Source: Lentimicrobiaceae bacterium (GTDB lineage: Bacteria > Bacteroidota > Bacteroidia > Bacteroidales > WCHB1-69). Taken from it: DNA of 9,314 nucleotides. The position numbers and the translations under genes were made by a program. Under the pieces are notes generated by a model. The model was given only the letters and a program-made list of their open reading frames with translations, was not told where the DNA came from and made no database searches. Shown here in pieces: positions 1 through 7,061 of the stretch (the stretch's first letter is position 1; each line of letters opens with the position of its first letter). The stretch spans positions 1 to 9,314 of the forward strand of contig WRNX01000054.1 of assembly GCA_009776395.1 (NCBI GenBank). Reading direction: 5' to 3'.

Positions 1-14
1 TTTTCCTTTCGACA

Positions 15-1109
15 TTATTTTTTATCAATATCAATGAGTTTATAATTTTTGGTTCCCATACCCAACTTTTCGGCGTATTCAATTTGGTGCTTTCCACTCA
101 CGGAGTTCTCTTTCAAAAAAGCATCTTCGCATTGGTGGGCTTTATCCACCAAATCGTGCGCGGCGGCCTCAATGGCAACGATGTCGGTAGAAACCAATAT
201 TCCGATGTCGTTCACAAAAGGTTCTTTGGGATCTTTAGCACAGTCGCAACTCGGCGAAATGTTCATGATAACATTGAAATACACAGAATTAACTTTTTCA
301 ATAGCGGGTTTTGCATATTCTACTAATTTTTCCAAGAAGATAATTTTTTGTTCTTCATTATCCGGTCGCACGATGGCACTTTGCGGACAGGAAGAGATAC
401 ATTTTCCGCATCCGATACATTTGTTTTTATCTATCTCTAACGGTTCCAAAGTGATGGCATCGGCGGGGCAATCTTCCACGCAACGACCGCACGAAATGCA
501 CAGTTCTTGCTTACATTTCGGGTAATCTCTGTTGTGCATAATTCTTTTTCCCACCGGAGTAGCCATTCCCATAGAGGCGTTTTTGATACATCCGCCGAAA
601 CCGGCACTGCCATGTCCTTTAAAATGAGTAAAATAAATTATGGTAGAATAGTTTTCAAGATTTTTTCCGAGTAATACGGTTTTAAAATGTTTTCCGCCTT
701 CTACGGGGAGTTCCAAAGTGCCGCCTTCATCCAAAATGTCAATAGGCGCAAAAGTAAAACCGTGGTCTTTTGCCAATTCAATGTGTGTTTCGGTTTTGGT
801 GCGGCGACCGGTGTAAGCGGTGTTGGTTTCTACCAACGTGGCGTTTAAGGCTTTACAAAGCGGCTCAACCATTGTGGCAGGCACAAAATACTCGTTGCCG
901 TCTTCGCCAAAGTGTACTTTAATTCCAATATTTTCGCCTTGAACATTATCTTTCACATATTCAAATATTTTCATTACCCCTTCGGGCGAAATATCGGAAG
1001 TGAAATAAACGGGAACAGCATTATCCGTATCGGTTTTTGTTTTAGTGTTGGAACAACTGAAAAATAATAAAGTGCTAAATGCTAATAAAATAAGAGTGAT
1101 TTTTTTCAT
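15..1109 (-). CDS. DUF362-family lipoprotein with two [4Fe-4S] ferredoxin motifs
   Basis: The protein has 364 residues. I chose the ATG at 1109 because it gives a typical lipoprotein signal (MKKITLILLAF..., lipid-attachment Cys at residue 19, lipobox-like FFSC); a longer frame opening at 1175 would bury this signal behind 22 residues and overlap the preceding small gene. Residues about 31-190 and 255-364 resemble DUF362 proteins. Between them sits a bacterial ferredoxin domain with two complete CxxCxxCxxxCP motifs: Cys204, 207, 210, 214 and Cys231, 234, 237, 241. The family is linked to electron transfer, but no substrate can be named. Six other cysteines (85, 174, 199, 288, 290, 327) are present. 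A -7 promoter element at 1134-1141 suggests it can be transcribed apart from the upstream symporter genes. Oddity: no twin-arginine motif, although Fe-S proteins are usually exported folded. The family call is strong; the location is inferred. Confidence 0.85.
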   Translation of the reverse strand: MKKITLILLAFSTLLFFSCSNTKTKTDTDNAVPVYFTSDISPEGVMKIFEYVKDNVQGENIGIKVHFGEDGNEYFVPATMVEPLCKALNATLVETNTAYTGRRTKTETHIELAKDHGFTFAPIDILDEGGTLELPVEGGKHFKTVLLGKNLENYSTIIYFTHFKGHGSAGFGGCIKNASMGMATPVGKRIMHNRDYPKCKQELCISCGRCVEDCPADAITLEPLEIDKNKCIGCGKCISSCPQSAIVRPDNEEQKIIFLEKLVEYAKPAIEKVNSVYFNVIMNISPSCDCAKDPKEPFVNDIGILVSTDIVAIEAAAHDLVDKAHQCEDAFLKENSVSGKHQIEYAEKLGMGTKNYKLIDIDKK

Positions 1110-1133
1110 AAATGATAATAAAAAATTAAACGG

Positions 1134-1141
1134 CAAAAATA
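1134..1141 (-). promoter_or_regulatory. Bacteroidota -7 element for the Fe-S lipoprotein gene
   Basis: On the minus strand the sequence reads TATTTTTG followed by CCG, a full match to the TAnnTTTG -7 consensus, 24 bases before the ATG at 1109. I found no TTG at the usual -33 distance, so the call rests on the -7 element alone. The same 11-base string (TATTTTTGCCG) occurs at the secreted-protein gene near 7774. Confidence 0.55.
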
Positions 1142-1182
1142 TGCTTTTTCTATTAACATCTAAGCATCGCATCATTGCATCA

Positions 1183-1278
1183 TTATTTCTTCTTCAATAT
1201 TTTTTGAAGGAAATAAACAGTTAGGCCTGTTACTATAATGGTTACGCAAAGCATCAGTATTAGCGCTGAAGTACTCAT
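1183..1278 (-). CDS. MetS-like small subunit of an NSS transporter (31 aa)
   Basis: A 31-residue protein beginning MSTSALILMLCVTIIV, with one hydrophobic segment at about residues 5-24 and a basic end (KILKKK). Its ATG overlaps the TGA of the symporter gene as ATGA, which points to translational coupling. Known MetS-family small subunits, encoded next to methionine/alanine NSS transporters, are single-span proteins starting with M-(S/N)-T-S-A followed by hydrophobic residues; this protein fits in length, N-terminus, topology and position. In Corynebacterium, the MetS partner is needed for MetP transport activity. I infer that this peptide sits in the inner membrane beside the symporter and supports its function. 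It is easily missed by gene callers because of its size. No other frame better explains these bases. A chance ORF is unlikely given the motif and overlap, but no homology search could be run. Confidence 0.8.
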   Translation of the reverse strand: MSTSALILMLCVTIIVTGLTVYFLQKILKKK

Positions 1279-3125
1279 GGTGTTGGTTTTTTAATATTGA
1301 TTGATGATTTTTTTCGTTTTCTTGTAGCCACTATAACCATTCCGCATCCGGATAGAAACAACGCTACTAAAAACATACGTGCACAGGAAACATAAAAGGC
1401 GTTGTTGATAAATTTTCCTTTAAATATTGGAGTTCCTATAACGATTACGTCTCCGGATTTTACCAAAATTTCTTCTACATTTTTAACTTGATATTTTTTC
1501 AGATATCCGTATTCCCCTTCTACATCTGAGCCGGTGTGTGCCACCACATATTGTTCGCCCTGATAAGTTTCAAACTCTTGAATATATCCGTTTATATCGC
1601 TGTATAATGTGTCGGCAAACCATTTGTCGTTTACATCGGTTTTTCCTTTCATTCTGCCAATAATACTTTCATTATCTAATTTCCAGCCTCTTATGCACAA
1701 TGCGCTCCAATCGTCGCCTGCTGGTTTTAGCAGAGCGGAGAGGAAGATAAGAATGAGTAGGGTTGGGGTGATGTAAAGAGTAATATATTTAAAAATGACG
1801 GGTACTTTTATTTTTGCAGCGTGGTTAAACTCTTTCCAACCTTTGCTAATTCCAAAAATCCATGAAAAAAGTATGGCTTCACACATAGCGAAGAAGAAAA
1901 GTCCTACTGTTCCAGCCCAATAGTCGTATTCATCGAAAACGCCTTGACGATAAAAGAGAACGCAGGGCAATCCAGCGAAAAGAATTACCAATCCGAAAGT
2001 GAGTGCAGCATATTTCTTTTTCATATTATATTCGTCTTGCAAAAAACTTACAAATGGTGATCCCATGGCAAGCGATGAGGTGATTCCGGCGATGAACAAT
2101 AGTCCGAAAAAAGATACGCCTGCAAATATGCTTAGCGCAGGTCCCCATTTTTGAAACAGAAAAGGCATAGATTGAAATGCAATACCCAACCCGCCTTCTT
2201 GTCCAATCATCTGTTGAACAGTAGTAATACCAAAAAAGCCAACTGTAATTGAAATCAATATGGTTCCGCCCAGTACAATTTCAACAAATTCGTTTACAAA
2301 ACCGGTAGTGAGCGCGCCTAAGGCAATGTCGTCTTTTCTTTTTAAATAAGAGGCATAACATTGAATACAACCCATGCCGAGCGACAGGGTAAAGAAAATT
2401 TGTCCGGCAGCTGCCAACCACACTTTGGGGTCAAAAAGCGAGCTGAATTGGGGTTTCCACAAAAAGTCTAAACCTGATATTCCTGAGGCAACAGCGCCAT
2501 CTATTCCCGATTTTATTGTTAATCCCTTTATTGCCAAAAAAATGCCAAGCAATACTAAGAGGGGGATGCCATATTTTGCCACTTTTTCAATTCCATCTTG
2601 TAATCCTCTGCTTAAAATCCAAACGTTTAATGCCAAGCAAAGTAGAAAAGCGGCAACATTTTCGTAAGGGATTCCACTATGGGTAGAACTCATATTATGA
2701 TAATCGGTAAAGAAAGCGGCAACTTCGCCTTGTGTCATTCCTTTAAATGTACCGACAATGGAGTGATATATGTACGACATTGTCCAACTTTCAATATAAC
2801 AATAGTAGGAAGCGATAGCGATGCTTGAGAATATTCCGAACACGCCGATGAATCGCCAGTATGGTTTTTTCCCCATTCTTTCCATTACGAATGGGGTAGA
2901 GTGGTCTCCATGTTGTCCGCCCCAGCGTCCTGTAGTCCATTCAATAAACATTAAGGGTAATCCCATTAATAGAAAGCAGACTAAGTAAGGGATAATAAAT
3001 GCGCCACCGCCGTTGCTGATGGCTTGTGCCGGAAAACGCAAGAAATTTCCAAATCCAACGGCGTTTCCCGCCATTGCGAGTACTAATCCGATGCTACTTC
3101 CCCAAGATTCGTTAGTTTTTGTCAT
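1275..3125 (-). CDS. LeuT-like sodium-dependent amino acid symporter (NSS/SLC6 family)
   Basis: This 616-residue inner-membrane protein would use the sodium gradient to import amino acids or related solutes. Its N-terminus aligns without gaps to Aquifex LeuT as I recall it (GNAVGFGNFLRFP at residues 20-32, NGGGAF at 38-43, YYCYIESW at 107-114). Residues matching both LeuT sodium sites are kept: Ala22, Asn27, Thr246, Asn278 (Na1) and Gly20, Val23, Ala346, Thr349, Ser350 (Na2). Tyr108 and Phe245 match the substrate gate. Glu282 matches LeuT Glu290, which suggests chloride independence. Substrate-pocket changes (Phe25, Ile104, Met251, Met354) mean the substrate cannot be assumed to be leucine. 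Oddity: about 110 residues (468-578) separate the last two membrane segments, against a short loop in LeuT (519 aa). The gene starts 21 bases after parC and overlaps the MetS-like gene. Confidence 0.93.
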   Translation of the reverse strand: MTKTNESWGSSIGLVLAMAGNAVGFGNFLRFPAQAISNGGGAFIIPYLVCFLLMGLPLMFIEWTTGRWGGQHGDHSTPFVMERMGKKPYWRFIGVFGIFSSIAIASYYCYIESWTMSYIYHSIVGTFKGMTQGEVAAFFTDYHNMSSTHSGIPYENVAAFLLCLALNVWILSRGLQDGIEKVAKYGIPLLVLLGIFLAIKGLTIKSGIDGAVASGISGLDFLWKPQFSSLFDPKVWLAAAGQIFFTLSLGMGCIQCYASYLKRKDDIALGALTTGFVNEFVEIVLGGTILISITVGFFGITTVQQMIGQEGGLGIAFQSMPFLFQKWGPALSIFAGVSFFGLLFIAGITSSLAMGSPFVSFLQDEYNMKKKYAALTFGLVILFAGLPCVLFYRQGVFDEYDYWAGTVGLFFFAMCEAILFSWIFGISKGWKEFNHAAKIKVPVIFKYITLYITPTLLILIFLSALLKPAGDDWSALCIRGWKLDNESIIGRMKGKTDVNDKWFADTLYSDINGYIQEFETYQGEQYVVAHTGSDVEGEYGYLKKYQVKNVEEILVKSGDVIVIGTPIFKGKFINNAFYVSCARMFLVALFLSGCGMVIVATRKRKKSSINIKKPTP

Positions 3126-3146
3126 AAAAAATATATATAATAAAAG

Positions 3147-5828
3147 TTAAAATAAAGTTAGTTGTTCCCATTCTTCATCCTCTTGATTACCAATAGATTT
3201 TTCTCCAATTTGTTCAATAACCATAGTTTCCTCAACTTTAATAGTTTCCTTAATTTCCACCTCACTATTTCCCTCTTCCACATCAAGTACTTCTATTTCA
3301 GGCAATGGATTTAATGGAATTATTTCTACTATATTTTTATAACCAATCCTTTTTCCGCGTGCTTTTATACTCATGATTTCAACAAAATCTGCGCAGGAAA
3401 TAATTGTTTTTTCAGTATTTTCCGGTTTTTTCTCAAAATATTCCACTTCAATTTGTGGAAATGAATCGTAACTAATTAAAATAGTTTTGAGATTTTTTTC
3501 ATCTCCTAAAAAAACTATTTTTTTATCTGTGAGTTCCGGAATGAAACGTTTCATATAAAATTTTTCTTCTTTAATATTTTCATAAATTACAGTAATTGGT
3601 TGTTGCGTATTAAATTTTTTAATTATAGTAAGATTATTTTCAAAATGGGTGGAGAGGTCAAATCCAGTAATTCTATAATTACCTGATTTATAAATAGAAA
3701 TAATTTTATCGTCTTCTTTAAAATCGCCTAACAAATCTCCACGTTCATCGCTATTCAATCTCATTACAATAGGATCAAAATAAATATTAATAGCGCTCAA
3801 TGTAGAAACTCCTTTAGCAATTATTTCAATTTTTCTTACCGGATTTCGTGATAAAATATTTCCTTGCGAAGTGCGTCCTTTTATAGTTAATGTACTAAAA
3901 TCGAAGTCAAATTGTGTTTTTTTAAGCTTGGCTTTAGCTTTTAGCAGCACTTTTACTTTTTCGGCTTCTCCATTTGGATTTGAGGTAAAATAAATAACTT
4001 TTGTTCCGTCTTTTCCTTTCGTTAAGTCATATTCTCTATCTCTGGTAACGCCTCCTACAGAAAATCTTTTTACCAGCGCCATTCCGTTGTATCCATCTGA
4101 ATACACCATATTGAATACGGTTCTGTCATCGTTTCTTTTAAAAACTTCTACATGTATGATATCTTTTCCAAAGAATTGTTTTTCAGAAACCTTGCTTACC
4201 AGGAATGTTCCATTTTCACGGAAAACCACAATTTCGTCAATATCAGAGCAATCGCAAACATATTCTACATCTTCATCTTTTTTGAGGTTTGTACCTACAA
4301 ATCCTTCTTTTTTATTTACATAAAGTTTTTGATTGGCTACTGCAACCGTTGCAGCCACAATATTGTCAAAACTTTTTATTTCAGTTTTTCTTTCTCTACC
4401 TTCGCCATATTTTTTCTTCAAATTTTCGAAATAATTTATCGCAAATTCAATTAAATGGTTTAAATGATGAAGTTTTTCGTCCATTTTTTCTTCAATTTGC
4501 ATAATTTTTTCGTCCGCTTGTTTGATGTCAAATTTTGAAATTTTACGCACCGGTTTTTCGCACAGTTTAAGAATATCTTCTCGGGTAATCTCTTTTCTAA
4601 ACATATCGCGGTAAGGTTCAAATGCTTTTTCTATGTTGTCAATTTGTTTTTCCCATGTTGCGGTATCTTTTTCCAATTCTTTATAGATTCTTTTTTCAAA
4701 GAAAATTTTTTCCAATGACCATTTGTGCCAATCTTCTTCTAATTCATCCAGTTCAATTTCAAGTTCGCGTTTTAATAGCGCGACTGTATTCTCGGTATTT
4801 ACTTTCAAAATCTCTTTCACCGACATAAATCGGGGTTTTCTATCGCAAATAACGCATGCATTAGGGGAGTACGACATTTCGCAATCGGTAAAAGCATACA
4901 GAGCATCAATAGTTTGGTCTGGTGAAACGCCGGGTTGCAGATGCAGCAAAATCTCGACATGTTCTGCGGTATTGTCATCAATTTTCTTGATTTTTAATTT
5001 TCCTTTATCAATGGCAGGCGCTATTGATTTAGTTATTAATAAATTAGTGTTTGTTCCATAAGGAATTTCATAGATAACTAAAATTTTATTATCTACTATT
5101 CTAATTTTAGCTCTATTTCTAACTTTTCCTCCTCTTATACCCTCATTATATTTAGAGACATCTACTGTACCACCGGTTGGAAAGTCTGGAAATATTTCAA
5201 AATCTTTATTTTCGAGAATGGCAATAGAGGCATCTATCAATTCAATGAAATTGTGAGGCAAGATTTTGGTTGCCAAACCAACAGCAATACCTTCAACTCC
5301 TTGTGCCAATAAAAGGGGAAATTTTACGGGTAAAGTAATAGGTTCTCTATTTCTTCCGTCGTACGAGATTTTCCATTTTGTAGTTTTAGGGTTAAAAATC
5401 ACTTCAAGGGCAAATTTAGTCAATCGTGCTTCAATATATCTTGATGCAGCTGCTTTTGCGCCTGTAAAAATATTTCCCCAATTTCCCTGTGTATCAATAG
5501 CAATCTCTTTTTGACCTAATTGTACTAAGGCATCTTCAATGGAAATATTTCCATGCGGATGGTATTTCATTGTGTTTCCTACAATATTAGCCGCTTTGTT
5601 ATAACGTCCATCTTCAATTTCTTTCATGGAATGAAAAATACGACGTTGCACCGGCTTTAATCCGTCGTAAATATCAGGAACAGCTCTATCCAATATTACA
5701 TAAGAGGAATAGTCTATAAAATAGTTTTCAAACATGGATTGCACAAAAATTACTTTGTGCAAATCGGAACTATTTTCTAACGGTTGATTTTCATCAATAA
5801 TTTCTATCCTCTTTTCATCTTCTATCAT
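3147..5828 (-). CDS. parC: DNA topoisomerase IV subunit A
   Basis: The 893-residue breakage-reunion subunit of topoisomerase IV, which works with ParE to unlink daughter chromosomes. The winged-helix and tower regions cover about residues 28-480. The catalytic tyrosine is Tyr131 in AAASRYIEARL. The segment LKPVQRRIFHSM (57-68) and PVKFPLLLAQGVEGIAVGLATKILPHNF (in two parts, 167-194) are family hallmarks. A coiled-coil-like stretch spans about 350-475. The C-terminal beta-propeller (about 490-835) lacks the GyrA box QRRGGKG, and KYHPHG..SI.DALVQLGQ is ParC-like, so I prefer ParC over GyrA. An acidic, probably disordered tail (about 840-893) ends in QLTLF. Oddities: Asn94 and Ala124 occupy positions that are normally Asp in HPHGD and GD.AAA. 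No parE is adjacent. The start at 5828 sits about 37 bases after a promoter-like element. Confidence 0.9.
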   Translation of the reverse strand: MIEDEKRIEIIDENQPLENSSDLHKVIFVQSMFENYFIDYSSYVILDRAVPDIYDGLKPVQRRIFHSMKEIEDGRYNKAANIVGNTMKYHPHGNISIEDALVQLGQKEIAIDTQGNWGNIFTGAKAAASRYIEARLTKFALEVIFNPKTTKWKISYDGRNREPITLPVKFPLLLAQGVEGIAVGLATKILPHNFIELIDASIAILENKDFEIFPDFPTGGTVDVSKYNEGIRGGKVRNRAKIRIVDNKILVIYEIPYGTNTNLLITKSIAPAIDKGKLKIKKIDDNTAEHVEILLHLQPGVSPDQTIDALYAFTDCEMSYSPNACVICDRKPRFMSVKEILKVNTENTVALLKRELEIELDELEEDWHKWSLEKIFFEKRIYKELEKDTATWEKQIDNIEKAFEPYRDMFRKEITREDILKLCEKPVRKISKFDIKQADEKIMQIEEKMDEKLHHLNHLIEFAINYFENLKKKYGEGRERKTEIKSFDNIVAATVAVANQKLYVNKKEGFVGTNLKKDEDVEYVCDCSDIDEIVVFRENGTFLVSKVSEKQFFGKDIIHVEVFKRNDDRTVFNMVYSDGYNGMALVKRFSVGGVTRDREYDLTKGKDGTKVIYFTSNPNGEAEKVKVLLKAKAKLKKTQFDFDFSTLTIKGRTSQGNILSRNPVRKIEIIAKGVSTLSAINIYFDPIVMRLNSDERGDLLGDFKEDDKIISIYKSGNYRITGFDLSTHFENNLTIIKKFNTQQPITVIYENIKEEKFYMKRFIPELTDKKIVFLGDEKNLKTILISYDSFPQIEVEYFEKKPENTEKTIISCADFVEIMSIKARGKRIGYKNIVEIIPLNPLPEIEVLDVEEGNSEVEIKETIKVEETMVIEQIGEKSIGNQEDEEWEQLTLF

Positions 5829-5865
5829 AGTGATTTATAAGTGTATAATATATTTTTTTCGGCGG

Positions 5866-5875
5866 CAAAATAATA
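5866..5875 (-). promoter_or_regulatory. Probable -7 promoter element of parC
   Basis: The minus strand reads TATTATTTTG then CCGCC, an imperfect version of TAnnTTTG (the TA is one base too close or two too far). A TTTTTTG run about 22 bases upstream could serve as the -33 element. The spacing to the parC ATG is 37 bases. The shared TTTG-CCG context with other promoters in the window supports the call. Confidence 0.4.
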
Positions 5876-5889
5876 CTAATTTTTTTATT

Positions 5890-5907
5890 ATTCACAAAAA
5901 AGTGAAT
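5890..5907. repeat. Short perfect inverted repeat between parC and gpsA
   Basis: ATTCAC, six A, GTGAAT: a perfect 6-base inverted repeat with a 6-base spacer in the divergent intergenic region. It overlaps the proposed -33 region of the parC promoter on the minus strand and lies about 50 bases upstream of the gpsA -7 element. It could be a regulator operator. It is short enough to arise by chance in AT-rich DNA. Confidence 0.3.
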
Positions 5908-5938
5908 TTTAAGTTAATTTTTTTTTCACAGTATTATG

Positions 5939-5968
5939 TTGAGTGTTAAAAAATATTAATTACCTTTG
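5939..5968 (+). promoter_or_regulatory. gpsA promoter (-33 TTG, -7 TACCTTTG)
   Basis: TTG at 5939-5941 and TACCTTTG at 5961-5968 are separated by 19 bases, a full match to the Bacteroidota -33/-7 arrangement. It is followed by TCGCCC and predicts a transcript start near 5975, giving a leader of roughly 19 bases before the ATG at 5994. This is the best promoter match in the window. Confidence 0.65.
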
Positions 5969-5993
5969 TCGCCCTTAAAATAAAAGATGATAA

Positions 5994-7055
5994 ATGGGTA
6001 CATCTGAACTCGAACAATTTGAAAATCAGTTTATTCCTCTTAGAAAAAAGAAATCACGGATGCGCTATCGTGTGGCAGTCTTAGGCGGAGGAACGTGGGC
6101 AACTGCTATTATTAAAATTTTATCTACCAATTTAGAACACATTCATTGGTGGGTACGCGAAGAAGAGATTGTAGAAGGCGTTACGAAATATGGACACAAT
6201 CCATTGTATTTAAGTTCTGTATTTATCAATCCCAAAGAAGTTAAGGTAATGCAAGATATTCGTCAGGCAGTAGCGAAAGCAGATTATATTGTGATTGTTA
6301 CGCCATCGGCTTTTTTACATAAAACATTAGAATCCTTACAAAAAAGTAAACTTAACCGAAAAAAAATTATTATTGCAGTAAAAGGAATTGTACCGGAAAC
6401 GATGCAAGTGGTAACGGAATATCTTCGTTCGGAATTTTCTGTACCTTATAGTAATATGGCGGTAATTAGCGGACCATCGCACGCAGAAGAAGTGAGTCAG
6501 GAAAAACTCTCTTTTCTTACCTCCGCTTCCCCAAATTTAGAACTTGCTGAAACAGTAGCACGTTTTTTCAAAAACCGATATGTAAGAACTTCGGTTACAA
6601 GCGATATAAAAGGAATTGAATTAGCCGTCGTTTTAAAAAATATTTATGCCTTGGGCGCAGGCATTTATTCAGGATTAGGATATGGCGACAACTTTATCGC
6701 CTGTTATGTTTCTAATTGTTTAAAAGAGATGAAACGTTTTGTGAATAAGATGTATGCTAATGAAGAAAGACAACTCACCGATTCGGTTTACCTGGGAGAT
6801 TTATTAGTAACCGCATATTCAAGGTATAGCCGTAACAGAATGTTTGGAAGTATGATTGGACATGGTCTATCAGTGAAAGTTACGTTGCTTGAAATGAAAA
6901 TGGTAGCTGAGGGTTATTACGCCGCAAGGTGTTTGCACGAAATTAACAAAAAAGGACAAGGAAACATTCCTATAGTTGAGGCGATTTACAACGTTTTGTA
7001 TGAGAATATTCCTGTGGCTGCTGAGATGAAGCGACTCTCAGAGTATTTTATATAA
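5994..7055 (+). CDS. gpsA: NAD(P)-dependent sn-glycerol-3-phosphate dehydrogenase
   Basis: The 353-residue cytoplasmic enzyme reduces dihydroxyacetone phosphate to sn-glycerol-3-phosphate, the backbone for phospholipids. The Rossmann fold opens with VAVLGGGTWATA (residues 27-38). Lys130 lies in the conserved VKG, and SGPSHAEEV is at 159-167. The catalytic lysine is Lys215 in LKNIYALGAG. The substrate-site segment carries GD (268-269), Thr273 and SRN (279-281), matching Asp260, Thr264, Arg269 and Asn270 of human GPD1 by pattern. GYGDN and YLGDLLVT are typical of Bacteroidota GpsA. The chosen ATG fits the promoter at 5939-5968 but adds a basic 22-residue leader (LRKKKSR) before an alternative ATG at 6060, which would give a more usual short N-terminus. 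A six-codon frame (5987-6007, MINGYI) overlaps the start. The gene converges on the secreted-protein gene with 6 bases between stops. Confidence 0.93.
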   Translation: MGTSELEQFENQFIPLRKKKSRMRYRVAVLGGGTWATAIIKILSTNLEHIHWWVREEEIVEGVTKYGHNPLYLSSVFINPKEVKVMQDIRQAVAKADYIVIVTPSAFLHKTLESLQKSKLNRKKIIIAVKGIVPETMQVVTEYLRSEFSVPYSNMAVISGPSHAEEVSQEKLSFLTSASPNLELAETVARFFKNRYVRTSVTSDIKGIELAVVLKNIYALGAGIYSGLGYGDNFIACYVSNCLKEMKRFVNKMYANEERQLTDSVYLGDLLVTAYSRYSRNRMFGSMIGHGLSVKVTLLEMKMVAEGYYAARCLHEINKKGQGNIPIVEAIYNVLYENIPVAAEMKRLSEYFI

Positions 7056-7061
7056 AAATTA

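Noticed and set aside
49..525. Plus-strand open frame opposite the Fe-S lipoprotein gene
   Set aside because: It lies antisense to a clearly coding gene, has no promoter or family features, and its composition is that of a reverse-frame shadow.
1141..1167. Possible terminator after the microprotein gene (ATGCTT, 15-base loop, AAGCAT, then five T on the minus strand)
   Set aside because: The stem is only 6 bases with a long loop and a short T-run, and it abuts the promoter element of the next gene. Too weak to call.
1110..1175. Upstream ATG (1175) as the start of the Fe-S lipoprotein
   Set aside because: It would place the lipoprotein signal 22 residues inside the protein and lies upstream of the proposed promoter element; the start at 1109 gives a normal signal peptide.
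1163..1184. Tandem-like ATGATGC copies just after the microprotein stop
   Set aside because: Only two short copies plus a fragment; no evidence of function beyond chance in AT-rich sequence.
4087..5061. Several plus-strand open frames opposite parC
   Set aside because: All are antisense to the conserved parC reading frame, rich in Phe, Ser and Leu as expected for shadows of Lys/Glu-rich coding, and have no recognisable motifs.
7034..7044. ACTCTCAGAGT palindrome at the end of gpsA as a shared terminator for the convergent genes
   Set aside because: It lies within the coding sequence, its stem is only 4-5 bases with almost no loop, and there is no strong T-run on either side.
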